64,000 nt of DNA from assembly GCA_040274725.1 (NCBI GenBank), contig JBEMAQ010000011.1, positions 1 to 64,000 on the forward strand. The letters are read 5' to 3'. The notes under the pieces are model-generated. The model made no database searches. It was given only the letters and a program-made list of their open reading frames with translations, and was not told where the DNA came from. The position numbers and the translations under genes are program-made. Position 1 is the stretch's first letter. Every line of letters starts with the position of its first letter. This document shows positions 51,276 to 61,106 of the stretch, one piece after another. Source of the DNA: Solibacillus sp040274725. Lineage in GTDB: Bacteria; Bacillota; Bacilli; Bacillales_A; Planococcaceae.

Positions 51276-52304
51276 ATGATTGAGTTAAAAAATATAACGA
51301 AAGTGTATAAGACGAAAAACGGCGAATTAAAGGCCGTTGATAACGTCAACCTTTCTATCAAGCAGGGAGAAATATACGGGATTATCGGCTATAGTGGTGC
51401 TGGGAAAAGTACGATGATTCGTTTACTCAATGGTCTTGAGAAGCCGACGATAGGCTCTGTAACGGTGAATGGCAACGAAATTTCAGCGATTTCTGGCGGC
51501 AAGCTACGCGCGGCGCGTCAAAAGATTAGCATGATTTTCCAACATTTTAATTTACTTTGGTCGCGTACGGTTGAAGAGAATATCGCGTTTCCACTTGAAA
51601 TTGCCGGTGTACCAAAAGCAGAGCGTGCGAAGCGTGTGGCAGAGCTAATTGAGCTTGTAGGACTTACTGGGCGTAATCAGGCATACCCGTCACAATTATC
51701 TGGTGGTCAAAAACAGCGTGTCGGTATTGCGCGAGCGCTTGCGAATAACCCAGAGGTATTGTTATGTGACGAGGCGACGTCGGCACTAGACCCGGAAACA
51801 ACAGATGCGATTTTAGATTTACTACTTGCAATTAACAAGCAGCTAAATTTAACGATTGTTCTCATTACGCATGAGATGCATGTTATTCAAAAGATTTGCC
51901 ATCGCGTGGCGGTAATGGAAGCTGGTCAAGTTGTGGAAGAGGGCGAAGTATTAGACGTGTTCCAAAATCCGCAAGCACCCATTACACAAAAGTTTGTGTC
52001 ACAGGTATCAGGCGCGACACAGGAAACACAAGTGTCACTTGAGCAAATTTTAGTAAACTATCAATCAGGTAAAATCGTAAAGTTATCATTTGTTGGCCAA
52101 ACAACGGCGCAACCGGTCATTTCAGAAATGATTAAACAATACGACGTACATGTCAATATTGTACAGGGAGAAATTTCGCATACAGTGAACGGTCCATACG
52201 GTACATTATTTGTACATATTGATGGCAATACACAAGCCGTGGACGCGGCGTTAGCGTTTTTAGCGCAGCATGCTATTCAAACGGAGGTGATCAGCCATGC
52301 TTAA
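51276..52304 (+). CDS. metN: Methionine ABC importer, ATP-binding protein
   Basis: 342 residues. Walker A GYSGAGKST, signature LSGGQKQRVGIARAL, Walker B LLCDEATSALDPET and switch THEMHVI. The C-terminal ACT-like NIL domain (about 265-340) senses methionine for transinhibition. The ATG at 51276 follows AAAGGAG by 8 nt. Overlaps metP by 8 nt. Confidence 0.94.
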   Translation: MIELKNITKVYKTKNGELKAVDNVNLSIKQGEIYGIIGYSGAGKSTMIRLLNGLEKPTIGSVTVNGNEISAISGGKLRAARQKISMIFQHFNLLWSRTVEENIAFPLEIAGVPKAERAKRVAELIELVGLTGRNQAYPSQLSGGQKQRVGIARALANNPEVLLCDEATSALDPETTDAILDLLLAINKQLNLTIVLITHEMHVIQKICHRVAVMEAGQVVEEGEVLDVFQNPQAPITQKFVSQVSGATQETQVSLEQILVNYQSGKIVKLSFVGQTTAQPVISEMIKQYDVHVNIVQGEISHTVNGPYGTLFVHIDGNTQAVDAALAFLAQHAIQTEVISHA

Positions 52305-52965
52305 TGAGCTTTTTCCAAACGTCAACTGGGAAACGATGAACGAGGCGCTGTACCAAACGATATATATGACGCTCATTTCGACAGTTGCGACTGCTGTTTT
52401 CGGTTTAGCAATCGGGATTTTATTATTTTTAACGAGTCCAAACCAAGTATGGGCAAATAAAATCGTCAACTTCTTAACGGGGTCAATCGTCAATATTTTC
52501 CGTTCGATTCCGTTTATCGTTCTTATTATTTTACTCATTCCATTTACGAAGTTTTTAATGGGGACAATTCGCGGGACAAATGCTGCCTTACCAGCACTAA
52601 TTATCGGTTCAGCACCGTTTTATGCACGCATGGTATTAATCGCTTTGCGTGAAATTGATAAAGGTGTCATCGAGGCCGCACGCTCAATGGGTGCGAAAAC
52701 ATCGACAATTATTTTTAAAGTATTAATTCCAGAAAGTATGCCAGCCCTGATTTCGGGGATTACGGTGACAGCTGTTGCACTTGTAGGCTATACGGCAATG
52801 GCAGGTGTCATTGGTGCAGGGGGCTTAGGGAACCTAGCATTTATCGAAGGCTTCCAACGTAGCCGTGATGACGTAACTTTAATGGCAACAATTATTATTT
52901 TACTCATTGTCTTTGTCATTCAGTGGATTGGTGATTTTTTCACAACCAAGACAGACAAGCGTTAA
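52297..52965 (+). CDS. metP: Methionine ABC importer, permease
   Basis: 222 residues, five membrane segments. The coupling loop is EAARSMGAKTSTIIFKVLIPES, here seen as EAARSMGAKTSTII then KVLIPES. Homologue of E. coli MetI and B. subtilis MetP. It forms a homodimer with MetN2. Confidence 0.92.
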   Translation: MLNELFPNVNWETMNEALYQTIYMTLISTVATAVFGLAIGILLFLTSPNQVWANKIVNFLTGSIVNIFRSIPFIVLIILLIPFTKFLMGTIRGTNAALPALIIGSAPFYARMVLIALREIDKGVIEAARSMGAKTSTIIFKVLIPESMPALISGITVTAVALVGYTAMAGVIGAGGLGNLAFIEGFQRSRDDVTLMATIIILLIVFVIQWIGDFFTTKTDKR

Positions 52966-53039
52966 TTAGCTAGATGAACAGGATGTACCCGGCAATAGCC
53001 GTTTGCATAGAGAAAGAATAAGAAGAGGAGAGAAATATT

Positions 53040-53900
53040 ATGAAAAAGTATTTATCATTTTTACTATTTTCAGCACTTGTGCTTGTATTAGCTGCATGTG
53101 GTAGTAAAGAAGAGCCAGCTACAGATGCTCCTGCAACAGACGCAGGCGGGTCAGAAACGGCTGAACAGACAAAATTAGTTGTAGGTGCATCAAATGGTTT
53201 ACACGATTTAATTTTAGAACAAGCAAAGCCAATTTTAGCTGAGCAAGGCGTTGAGTTAGAAATCAAGCCGTACCAAGATTACGTAATGCCAAACCAAGAT
53301 TTAGAGTCTGGTGATTTAGATGCTAACTATTTCCAACACATTCCTTACTTAAATCTTGAAATTGCAGAAAAAGGCTATGACTTCGTAAATGCAGGTGGCG
53401 TACATATCGAGCCAATCGGTATTTATTCTCAAAAATATAAAGCAATCGACGAGTTACCAGATGGTGCAACAATCATCATTTCAAACTCTGTTTCTGACCA
53501 AGGTCGTATTTTAACATTACTTGAAAACTTAAAGTTAATTACATTAACTGAAGGTATTGATAAAACAGCTGCAACAGTAGCGGATATCGTAGACAACCCG
53601 AAAAACTTAGTAATCGATGCAAACTCGGCTCCAGAAATGTTAGTACAATACTATGAGCAAGGTGAAGGCGATGCAGTTGTCATCAACTCAAACTTCGCAA
53701 TCGATGCAGGCATTAACCCACTTGAAGATTCAATCGCAATTGAAGGTTCTGAATCTCCATATGTGAACGTTATTGCAACACGCGCTGGTGAAGAAAATTC
53801 AGAAGCGATTACAAAATTATTAGACGTATTACGTTCAAAAGAAGTGCAAGACTTCATTCTTTCTGAGTGGGGCGGCGCTGTAGTTCCTGTGAACGAATAA
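53040..53900 (+). CDS. metQ: Methionine-binding lipoprotein
   Basis: 286 residues of the NlpA/MetQ family. Signal with lipobox LVLAAC, an acidic Ala/Thr linker, then VVGASNGLHDLILEQAKP, SGDLDANYFQHIPYLN and VNAGGVHIEPIGIYS, which line the methionine pocket. Terminator follows. Delivers D/L-methionine to MetNP. Confidence 0.93.
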   Translation: MKKYLSFLLFSALVLVLAACGSKEEPATDAPATDAGGSETAEQTKLVVGASNGLHDLILEQAKPILAEQGVELEIKPYQDYVMPNQDLESGDLDANYFQHIPYLNLEIAEKGYDFVNAGGVHIEPIGIYSQKYKAIDELPDGATIIISNSVSDQGRILTLLENLKLITLTEGIDKTAATVADIVDNPKNLVIDANSAPEMLVQYYEQGEGDAVVINSNFAIDAGINPLEDSIAIEGSESPYVNVIATRAGEENSEAITKLLDVLRSKEVQDFILSEWGGAVVPVNE

Positions 53901-53910
53901 GCGAACAGAG

Positions 53911-53946
53911 AAAAATCCTGTGCAGGCAATTGCACAGGATTTTTTG
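53911..53946. terminator. Bidirectional terminator of met and gltC
   Basis: Stem AAAAATCCTGTGC / GCACAGGATTTTT between convergent genes. Confidence 0.9.
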
Positions 53947-53949
53947 TAT

Positions 53950-54852
53950 TTATTGGAACTGCGAAAGCCTCGAGAAGAAGTTATTAATAAACTGCATAAA
54001 TACCTGTTCACTCGGTGCAAGCTCGCGATTTTTCGGTGCAATGACGCCGACTGTACGGCGAATTGTTGGAATCGAGATGGGCACCTTGACTGTCATACGC
54101 GGTGTAGAATCGTACATCGAGCTATCTGGTAACAGCGTGACACCGATCCCTGCTGCGACTAATCCCTTGAGCGCATCCATATCTTCTCCTTCCGTTGTTA
54201 CTTGCGGAATGAAGCCTGCCGATTTACACGCGTCAACAGCCACCTTTTGTAAAATATAGCCCTCTGGGAATAGAACGAACTGGTCGTTGCGCAAATCGAT
54301 TAAATTAATGGATTCTTTTTTTGCTAACGGATGTGTAGATGGTAACAGTGCATGAATGCTTTCACTAAATAGCACGGTCGTATCAATCGCTTCATCTTTT
54401 GGTGGTAACGGGCCCAAAAATGCTAAATTGAGCTCGCGATTTTTGACCGCCTCGATTAAATATTTGTATGAGCCTTGTCGTAGGTGAAAGGAAACATCAG
54501 GATATTCCTTTTTGAACGCGGAAATAACAGTAGGTAATACATAGCTTGCGAGACTTGTTGGAAAGCCAACCTTGATTGTTCCTTTTGCTGGGTCTAAATA
54601 TTCCTCGACTTGTTTCACCGCAAAGTCAATGGCCTTTAACGCAACGATGCTGTGGTCAAGGAATGTCTTGCCAACTGGTGTGAGCTTGACGTTACGTCCG
54701 ATTCGCTCGAATAATGGTGCGCCGAGCTCATCCTCTAAATTGGCAATTTGGCGACTAATCGCGGATTGCGCGACGTGTAAATGCTCTGCCGCCTCTGAAA
54801 TATGTTCACGTTCTGCTACTTCAACAAAGTAACGTAATTGGCGTAGTTCCAA
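53950..54852 (-). CDS. gltC: LysR-type activator of glutamate synthase
   Basis: 300 residues, as in B. subtilis GltC, with matching blocks: ELRQLRYFVEVAEREHISEA (winged helix), DPAKGTIKVGFPTSLASYV and LRNDQFVLFPEGYI of the effector domain. GltC activates gltAB under nitrogen-replete, glucose conditions and is held by glutamate dehydrogenase. Divergent from gltA, as usual. TTG at 54852 is chosen because GGGGTGAG is just upstream and the length then equals the family's; the GTG nine bases earlier is inside that site. Confidence 0.9.
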   Translation of the reverse strand: MELRQLRYFVEVAEREHISEAAEHLHVAQSAISRQIANLEDELGAPLFERIGRNVKLTPVGKTFLDHSIVALKAIDFAVKQVEEYLDPAKGTIKVGFPTSLASYVLPTVISAFKKEYPDVSFHLRQGSYKYLIEAVKNRELNLAFLGPLPPKDEAIDTTVLFSESIHALLPSTHPLAKKESINLIDLRNDQFVLFPEGYILQKVAVDACKSAGFIPQVTTEGEDMDALKGLVAAGIGVTLLPDSSMYDSTPRMTVKVPISIPTIRRTVGVIAPKNRELAPSEQVFMQFINNFFSRLSQFQ

Positions 54853-54868
54853 TGTTCTCACCCCATAT

Positions 54869-54883
54869 ATCTATTTTTTAGAT
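54869..54883. promoter_or_regulatory. LysR-type (GltC) binding site
   Basis: ATCTATTTTTTAGAT: palindromic ATCT-N7-AGAT, which contains the T-N11-A pattern of LysR sites, lies in the gltC-gltA intergenic region next to the gltC start. It should serve both activation of gltA and autoregulation. Confidence 0.65.
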
Positions 54884-54970
54884 TGATTCCATCCAAACTA
54901 TATATTGTTTATATTATTCTGATAACTTTAAAATGTAAATACGTTATCGAAAGATTTGGGGGGAATTATT

Positions 54971-57900
54971 ATGAGTTTTCATCAATTACCGGAAGCACAA
55001 GGCCTTTATTCACCAGAGTTTGAACACGATGCATGTGGAATTGGTCTTTATGCAAATATGAAAGGTAAAGCTTCACATCAAATCGTAAAAAATGGACTTG
55101 AAATGTTATGTCGTTTAGAACACCGTGCAGGCCGTGGAGGGGACGGTAAAACAGGCGATGGTGCCGGGTTAATGGTTCAAATTCCAGATGCATTTTTCAA
55201 GTTAAATTGTACGGAATTCGCATTACCTGAAAAAGGCGCGTACGGCGTTGGTCAACTATTTTTCACAGACAATGCGGAACAGCGTCTAGCAATCGAGCAA
55301 AAAATTAATGAATTAATCGAGCAGGAAGGGCAAGAGTTAATTGGCTGGCGCTTGGCTCCGACAAATAAAGAAAATTTAAGTGACATTGCAAAATCTTCAG
55401 CACCGGTTGTGCGCCAAGTATTTATTCGTGCGAACGCACAAGACACATTAGCATTTGAACGTAAACTCTATTTAATTCGCAAGCAAGCAGAGCACTGGGC
55501 AACTGCACAAGGCTATGAGTTTTACTGCCCGAGTATGTCAAGTCAAACGATGGTTTTCAAGGGCTTATTATCACCTGAGGAAGTAAGTGAGTTTTACATT
55601 GACCTACAAGATGAAAGCTTCATCTCAGCGATTGCACTTGTACACTCACGCTATTCAACAAACACGTTCCCGTCTTGGAAGCGTGCACACCCGAATCGTT
55701 ACATTATCCATAATGGTGAAATTAACACACTGCGCGGCAATATTAACTGGATGCGTGCACGTGAGCAACAGTTTGTTTCAGAAGCATTTGGTGAGGATTT
55801 AGAAAAAATCCTACCAATCATTGATACAACAGGCTCTGACTCATCCATGCTAGATAATGCGTTTGAGTTTTTTGTATTAGCAGGCCGTACACCAGCAGAA
55901 ACGGCGATGATGCTGATTCCTGAGCCGTGGACAGAAAACCCACGCATTTCAGATGAACGTCGTGCCCTTTATCAATACCATGCAAGCTTGATGGAACCGT
56001 GGGATGGCCCGACAGCGGTATGTTTCACAGATGGCAAGCAAGTCGGTGCGATTTTAGACCGTAACGGCTTACGTCCAGGTCGCTACTATGTGACAAAAGA
56101 CGACCATGTTATTTTTTCATCTGAGGTTGGTGTAGTTGACGTCGAGGAAGAGGACGTATTATATAAGGAGCGTTTAAGCCCAGGCCGCATGCTACTCATT
56201 GATTTAGAGGCGGGCCGCATGATTTCAGATGATGAATTGAAGGCGCAATTCGCTGCAGCAAAACCGTATGCGCAGTGGATTGAGGATAATATGTTAAAGC
56301 TTGAGGTGGAGCGTGAAGAGCCACAGCAAGTAACGGATTTAACATTACGTCAAAAAATCGTTGGCTACACATATGAGGATGTACAAAAATATATTGTACC
56401 GCTTGCAAAGGACGGCAAGGATCCACTTGGTTCAATGGGCTTTGACTCACCGCTCGCAGTACTCTCAGAGCGCCCGCAGTCACTGTTTAATTACTTCAAG
56501 CAATTATTTGCGCAAGTAACAAATCCGCCGATTGACTCTATTCGTGAGCATGTCGTGACATCAACAATGACGATGCTTGGGGCAGAGGGGGACCTTCTTC
56601 ATCCAAACGAAAATAATGCACGACGTATCCTTTTAGATACGCCAGTACTAACAAATGCAGAGTATGAAAAATTAGTGAACAACACAGAGGAAGATTTTCA
56701 AGTTGCTGAAATCCCGCTTCTGTTTACTGAAGATTTGGAAAATAGTTTGAATCAATTAACGTTAGCGGCAGAGGCAGCAATCTTCACAGATAAAACGATT
56801 TTAGTATTAACGGATTATATGGATGATGCGAAACAGTTAATGATGCCCGTACTACTCGCAACGAGCGCGCTTCACCAATATTTAGTGAAGATTGGTCTTC
56901 GTACAAAGGTCAGCCTTGTTGTGCATAGTGCAGAGGTAAAAGAGGTGCATCACTTTGCAGCACTTGTCGGCTTCGGTGCAGATGCAGTCAACCCGTATTT
57001 AGCTTATGCGACAATTCAGCAAGCAATTGAAGATGGTCATCTTTCTTATGATTACGAAACAGCGGTGAAAAAATTCCGCAAAGGTGCAGCAGACGGCGTT
57101 GTCAAAGTCATGTCAAAGATGGGTATTTCGACAGTGCAGTCTTACCGCGGTGCACAAGTATTTGAGGCGGTCGGTATTTCCAAAGAAGTGATTGATGCCT
57201 ACTTCACAGGGACAGCTTCTCAAATTGATGGCATTGACCTTGAAACAATTGGTGAGGAAACGAAGCGTCGCCACTACGCTGCACTGCACGAAATGGGTGA
57301 GGAGCTACCATCGGGCTCGGTATTCCAGTGGCGTGCAGACGGCGAGCACCATGCGTTTAATCCGAAAACAATCCACACATTGCAGTGGGCAACGCGCAAA
57401 AATGATTTCGGGCTGTATCGTATGTTTGCCGAAATGGCAAATGAGGAGCGCATCGGCTTCTTACGTAACTTATTTGACTTCAAAAAAGCAGAGCGCAAAA
57501 TTCCGCTTGAAGATGTAGAGCCGGTTGATTCAATCGTTAAACGCTTCAAATCAGGCGCGATGTCATTCGGTTCATTATCACAGGAAGCACACGAAACATT
57601 AGCAATCGCGATGAACAAGCTAGGTGCTCGTTCAAACTCGGGTGAGGGTGGCGAGAATCCAGCACGCTTTACACTCGAGCCAAATGGCGATAATAAACGC
57701 AGTGCCATCAAACAAATCGCATCAGGTCGCTTCGGTGTGAAGTCGCATTATTTAGTGAATGCAGACGAATTGCAAATCAAAATGGCACAGGGCGCAAAGC
57801 CAGGTGAAGGTGGCCAATTACCAGGTAATAAAGTATACCCTTGGGTAGCAGATGTTCGTGGTTCAACACCAGGTGTCGGCTTAATTTCACCACCACCGCA

Positions 57901-59485
57901 TCATGATATTTACTCAATTGAGGATATGGCTGAGCTCATTCACGACCTTAAAAATGCCAACCGCGGTGCACGTATTTCGGTGAAGCTTGTTGCAAAAGCA
58001 GGTGTCGGTACAATCGCAGCAGGTGTAGCAAAAGGTGCAGCGGACGTCATTGTTGTATCGGGCTATGACGGCGGTACAGGTGCATCACCAAAAACGTCAA
58101 TTCAGCATACAGGCTTGCCGTGGGAGCTAGGTCTTGCAGAGGCACATCAAACACTGATGTTAAATGGCCTGCGTGACCGTGTTGTACTAGAAACAGACGG
58201 TAAGCTGATGACAGGTAAAGATGTTGTCATGGCAGCACTACTTGGCGCAGAGGAATATGGCTTTGCGACAGCACCACTCATTGTTTTAGGTTGTGTGATG
58301 ATGCGTGCGTGTCACCTAGATACGTGCCCAGTCGGTGTCGCGACACAAAACCCAGAGCTTCGTGCGAAATTTATGGGGAATGCTGACCATGTAGTAAACT
58401 ATATGCGCTTTATCGCAGAGGAAATGCGCGAATATATGAGTGTACTTGGCTTCCGCACAGTAGAAGAGATGGTTGGCCGTACAGATGTACTTGAAGTATC
58501 AGCGCGTGCAAAACAGCACTGGAAAGCAAGTCAGCTTGACCTGTCCGCACTGCTTCATCAAATGCAAGGCGTGCGTACGAAGCAAAAAGAGCAAGATCAT
58601 AAAATTGCAGAAAGCTTTGATATCGTGCACCTATTACCGAAAGTGGAAAAGGCAATTGCAGATAAAGAGCAAATTACGCTGCACTACCCGATTAAAAATA
58701 CAGACCGTGTGATGGGGACAATTGTTGGCAGTGAAATTTCGAAAAAATACGGCGAGCGTGGCTTAGCAGAGAACACAATTAATCTACGCTTCACAGGTCA
58801 TGCGGGTCAAAGTTTCGGTGCCTTTACACCACGCGGCATGAATATGAGCTGTGTCGGCGACGTGAATGACTACTTCGGTAAAGGCTTATCAGGTGGTAAG
58901 GTTGTGGCGATTGCACCAATTAAAGGGGCGCAAGAGAAAAACGTCATTGCAGGTAACGTATGTTTATACGGCGCGACAAGTGGTCAGGCGTTTATTAATG
59001 GACGCGCAGGTCACCGTTTCGGCGTACGTAACTCAGGTGCAGATATTGTTGTAGAAGGAATCGGCGACCACGGCTGCGAGTATATGACAGGCGGACGTAT
59101 TATTGTGCTTGGTGATGTTGGCCAAAACTTCGGTGCGGGGATGTCGGGGGGTATCGGCTATATCCTACCAACAGATGAGGCTGCATTTAAAGCACAATGC
59201 AATATGGAAATGATTGAATTTAGAAGCTTAGAAAATGCAGTTGAAATTGAATCAGTGCGTCAATTAATTATTAAACATTTAGAGGAAACAGATAGCTCAT
59301 ACGCGCTGGATATTTTAGCGAAGTGGGAGCAATTTGTACCGAAATTTGTGAAAGTGGTGCCGACTGATTATCAAGTAATGCTTGATAAAATTGAGCTGCA
59401 TAAAGTCGGCGGATTATCGAATGAGGAAGCAGCATTGCGTGCCTTTACAGAAGTAACAGGTGGCGAGCTGGTAGCAACGAAATAG
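54971..59485 (+). CDS. gltA: Glutamate synthase (NADPH), large subunit
   Basis: 1504 residues. A short propeptide (residues 1-21) precedes Cys22 of ACGIGLYANM, the N-terminal glutaminase nucleophile exposed after cleavage. Then come a central domain, an FMN-binding synthase barrel (SGEGGENPARF, IKMAQGAKPGEGGQLPGNK, YDGGTGASPKTS), the 3Fe-4S cysteines in CVMMRACHLDTCPVGVATQ, and a C-terminal beta-helix with Gly-rich repeats. It makes two glutamates from glutamine and 2-oxoglutarate. The ATG at 54971 follows a GGGGGG run. Confidence 0.95.
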   Translation: MSFHQLPEAQGLYSPEFEHDACGIGLYANMKGKASHQIVKNGLEMLCRLEHRAGRGGDGKTGDGAGLMVQIPDAFFKLNCTEFALPEKGAYGVGQLFFTDNAEQRLAIEQKINELIEQEGQELIGWRLAPTNKENLSDIAKSSAPVVRQVFIRANAQDTLAFERKLYLIRKQAEHWATAQGYEFYCPSMSSQTMVFKGLLSPEEVSEFYIDLQDESFISAIALVHSRYSTNTFPSWKRAHPNRYIIHNGEINTLRGNINWMRAREQQFVSEAFGEDLEKILPIIDTTGSDSSMLDNAFEFFVLAGRTPAETAMMLIPEPWTENPRISDERRALYQYHASLMEPWDGPTAVCFTDGKQVGAILDRNGLRPGRYYVTKDDHVIFSSEVGVVDVEEEDVLYKERLSPGRMLLIDLEAGRMISDDELKAQFAAAKPYAQWIEDNMLKLEVEREEPQQVTDLTLRQKIVGYTYEDVQKYIVPLAKDGKDPLGSMGFDSPLAVLSERPQSLFNYFKQLFAQVTNPPIDSIREHVVTSTMTMLGAEGDLLHPNENNARRILLDTPVLTNAEYEKLVNNTEEDFQVAEIPLLFTEDLENSLNQLTLAAEAAIFTDKTILVLTDYMDDAKQLMMPVLLATSALHQYLVKIGLRTKVSLVVHSAEVKEVHHFAALVGFGADAVNPYLAYATIQQAIEDGHLSYDYETAVKKFRKGAADGVVKVMSKMGISTVQSYRGAQVFEAVGISKEVIDAYFTGTASQIDGIDLETIGEETKRRHYAALHEMGEELPSGSVFQWRADGEHHAFNPKTIHTLQWATRKNDFGLYRMFAEMANEERIGFLRNLFDFKKAERKIPLEDVEPVDSIVKRFKSGAMSFGSLSQEAHETLAIAMNKLGARSNSGEGGENPARFTLEPNGDNKRSAIKQIASGRFGVKSHYLVNADELQIKMAQGAKPGEGGQLPGNKVYPWVADVRGSTPGVGLISPPPHHDIYSIEDMAELIHDLKNANRGARISVKLVAKAGVGTIAAGVAKGAADVIVVSGYDGGTGASPKTSIQHTGLPWELGLAEAHQTLMLNGLRDRVVLETDGKLMTGKDVVMAALLGAEEYGFATAPLIVLGCVMMRACHLDTCPVGVATQNPELRAKFMGNADHVVNYMRFIAEEMREYMSVLGFRTVEEMVGRTDVLEVSARAKQHWKASQLDLSALLHQMQGVRTKQKEQDHKIAESFDIVHLLPKVEKAIADKEQITLHYPIKNTDRVMGTIVGSEISKKYGERGLAENTINLRFTGHAGQSFGAFTPRGMNMSCVGDVNDYFGKGLSGGKVVAIAPIKGAQEKNVIAGNVCLYGATSGQAFINGRAGHRFGVRNSGADIVVEGIGDHGCEYMTGGRIIVLGDVGQNFGAGMSGGIGYILPTDEAAFKAQCNMEMIEFRSLENAVEIESVRQLIIKHLEETDSSYALDILAKWEQFVPKFVKVVPTDYQVMLDKIELHKVGGLSNEEAALRAFTEVTGGELVATK

Positions 59486-59499
59486 GAGGAGGAGTTCTA

Positions 59500-60981
59500 A
59501 TGGGTAAGCCTACAGGATTTATGGAATATAAGCGTGAAAAAACAAAGGAACAGCCGCCACTAGCGCGTATTTCAAGCTTCAATGAATACGCGGAGAAGCT
59601 ATCAGATGAGTCACTACAAACGCAAGGCGCACGCTGTATGGACTGCGGTACACCGTTTTGTCATATGGGTATCGAAATCCGTGGCACGGCAGCTGGTTGT
59701 CCGATTAACAATGTCATCCCGGAGTGGAATGATTTAGTATACAAAGGAAAGTGGCAGGAAGCACTAGACCGTCTGCATATGACGAACAACTTCCCAGAAT
59801 TCACAGGGCGCGTTTGTCCAGCGCCTTGTGAAGGTTCTTGTACGCTTGCGATTACAGATCCGGCTGTTGCGATTAAATCAATCGAGCGTACAATTATCGA
59901 CAAAGGCTTTGAAAATGGCTGGGTGAAGCCTCGTACCCCGAAAACGCGCACAGGCTTTAAAGTAGCTGTTGTTGGCTCAGGTCCAGCAGGATTAGCCGCA
60001 GCAGACCAACTGAATCAGTACGGTCATTCTGTGACGGTATACGAGCGCTCAGATCGACTTGGCGGCTTACTCATGTACGGTATTCCAAACATGAAGCTTG
60101 AAAAGGAAATCATTGACCGTCGTGTGAATCTACTAAGCCTTGAGGGGATAGGATTTGTGACGAATACGGAAGTTGGTAAGGACATTACAAAAGAGCAGTT
60201 ACAAGCACAATATGATGCGGTTATTTTATGTACAGGTGCGCAAAAGCAGCGTGAATTACGTTTAGAGGGCAGTGACGCGAATAATATTCATTTAGCGATG
60301 GATTATTTAACAGACGTGACGAAAAGTTTGCTTGATTCAAATTTTGAGGACGGAAATGCATTAAATGTGGAAGGGAAGGATGTCATTGTCATTGGTGGTG
60401 GTGATACAGGAGCTGACTGTGTCGCAACAGCGATTCGTCAAAAATGTAAATCGGTGTTCCAATTTGGTAAGCATCCACAGCAGGCGTTGACGCGTACAGA
60501 CGATACAATGTGGCCGAAAGATCCGAATGTCTATAAATTAGATTATGCATATGCAGAGGTTGACGCAAAGCATGGTCGAGATCCGCGTGAATACTGTATC
60601 CAAACGAAATTTATCGAAAAAGATGCGAAGGGCAATGTAAAGGCGTTACACACAATCCAAATGGAAAAGTTACTTGGTGAGGATGGTTTCCATTACTTTA
60701 AAGAACTACCAGGTACAGAGCGCGTCTGGCCAGCACAGCATGTGTTTGTGGCGATTGGCTTTGAAGGCACGGAGCAAGAATTACCAGCAGCACTTGGTAT
60801 CGATGTAGCAAACAACCGTATTCGTGCATCGATTAAAGACTACGAAACAAATGTACCAGGTGTTTTCGCAGCAGGTGATGCACGTCGTGGGCAAAGCTTA
60901 ATCGTTTGGGCGATTAAAGAGGGACGCGGCGTTGCGGCGAGCGTACATTATTACTTACAAGAAAAAGCAGTGACAGCATAA
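59500..60981 (+). CDS. gltB: Glutamate synthase (NADPH), small subunit
   Basis: 493 residues. N-terminal Fe-S cysteines (GARCMDCGTPFCHMG, GCPINN, GRVCPAPCEGSC) pass electrons; FAD site VAVVGSGPAGLAAADQL near 155 and NADPH site VIVIGGGDTGADCVATA near 297. It feeds NADPH electrons to GltA. Fourteen nt after gltA, AGGAGGAGG ribosome site. Confidence 0.95.
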   Translation: MGKPTGFMEYKREKTKEQPPLARISSFNEYAEKLSDESLQTQGARCMDCGTPFCHMGIEIRGTAAGCPINNVIPEWNDLVYKGKWQEALDRLHMTNNFPEFTGRVCPAPCEGSCTLAITDPAVAIKSIERTIIDKGFENGWVKPRTPKTRTGFKVAVVGSGPAGLAAADQLNQYGHSVTVYERSDRLGGLLMYGIPNMKLEKEIIDRRVNLLSLEGIGFVTNTEVGKDITKEQLQAQYDAVILCTGAQKQRELRLEGSDANNIHLAMDYLTDVTKSLLDSNFEDGNALNVEGKDVIVIGGGDTGADCVATAIRQKCKSVFQFGKHPQQALTRTDDTMWPKDPNVYKLDYAYAEVDAKHGRDPREYCIQTKFIEKDAKGNVKALHTIQMEKLLGEDGFHYFKELPGTERVWPAQHVFVAIGFEGTEQELPAALGIDVANNRIRASIKDYETNVPGVFAAGDARRGQSLIVWAIKEGRGVAASVHYYLQEKAVTA

Positions 60982-60983
60982 AA

Positions 60984-61012
60984 GAAACCCGCCACGTGTT
61001 TGTGGCGGGTTT
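60984..61012 (+). terminator. Intrinsic terminator of gltAB
   Basis: Stem AAACCCGCCAC / GTGGCGGGTTT with T-run. The next 90 nt hold nothing recognisable. Confidence 0.9.
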
Positions 61013-61106
61013 TAGTCATGTTTAATGGATAAATGGCTTGTGAAGGTCATGCCAAATTTCTGAAGGCTCGTAAAAAAGAATCCAATTGTCAAAAGTAGCT
61101 GGCTTC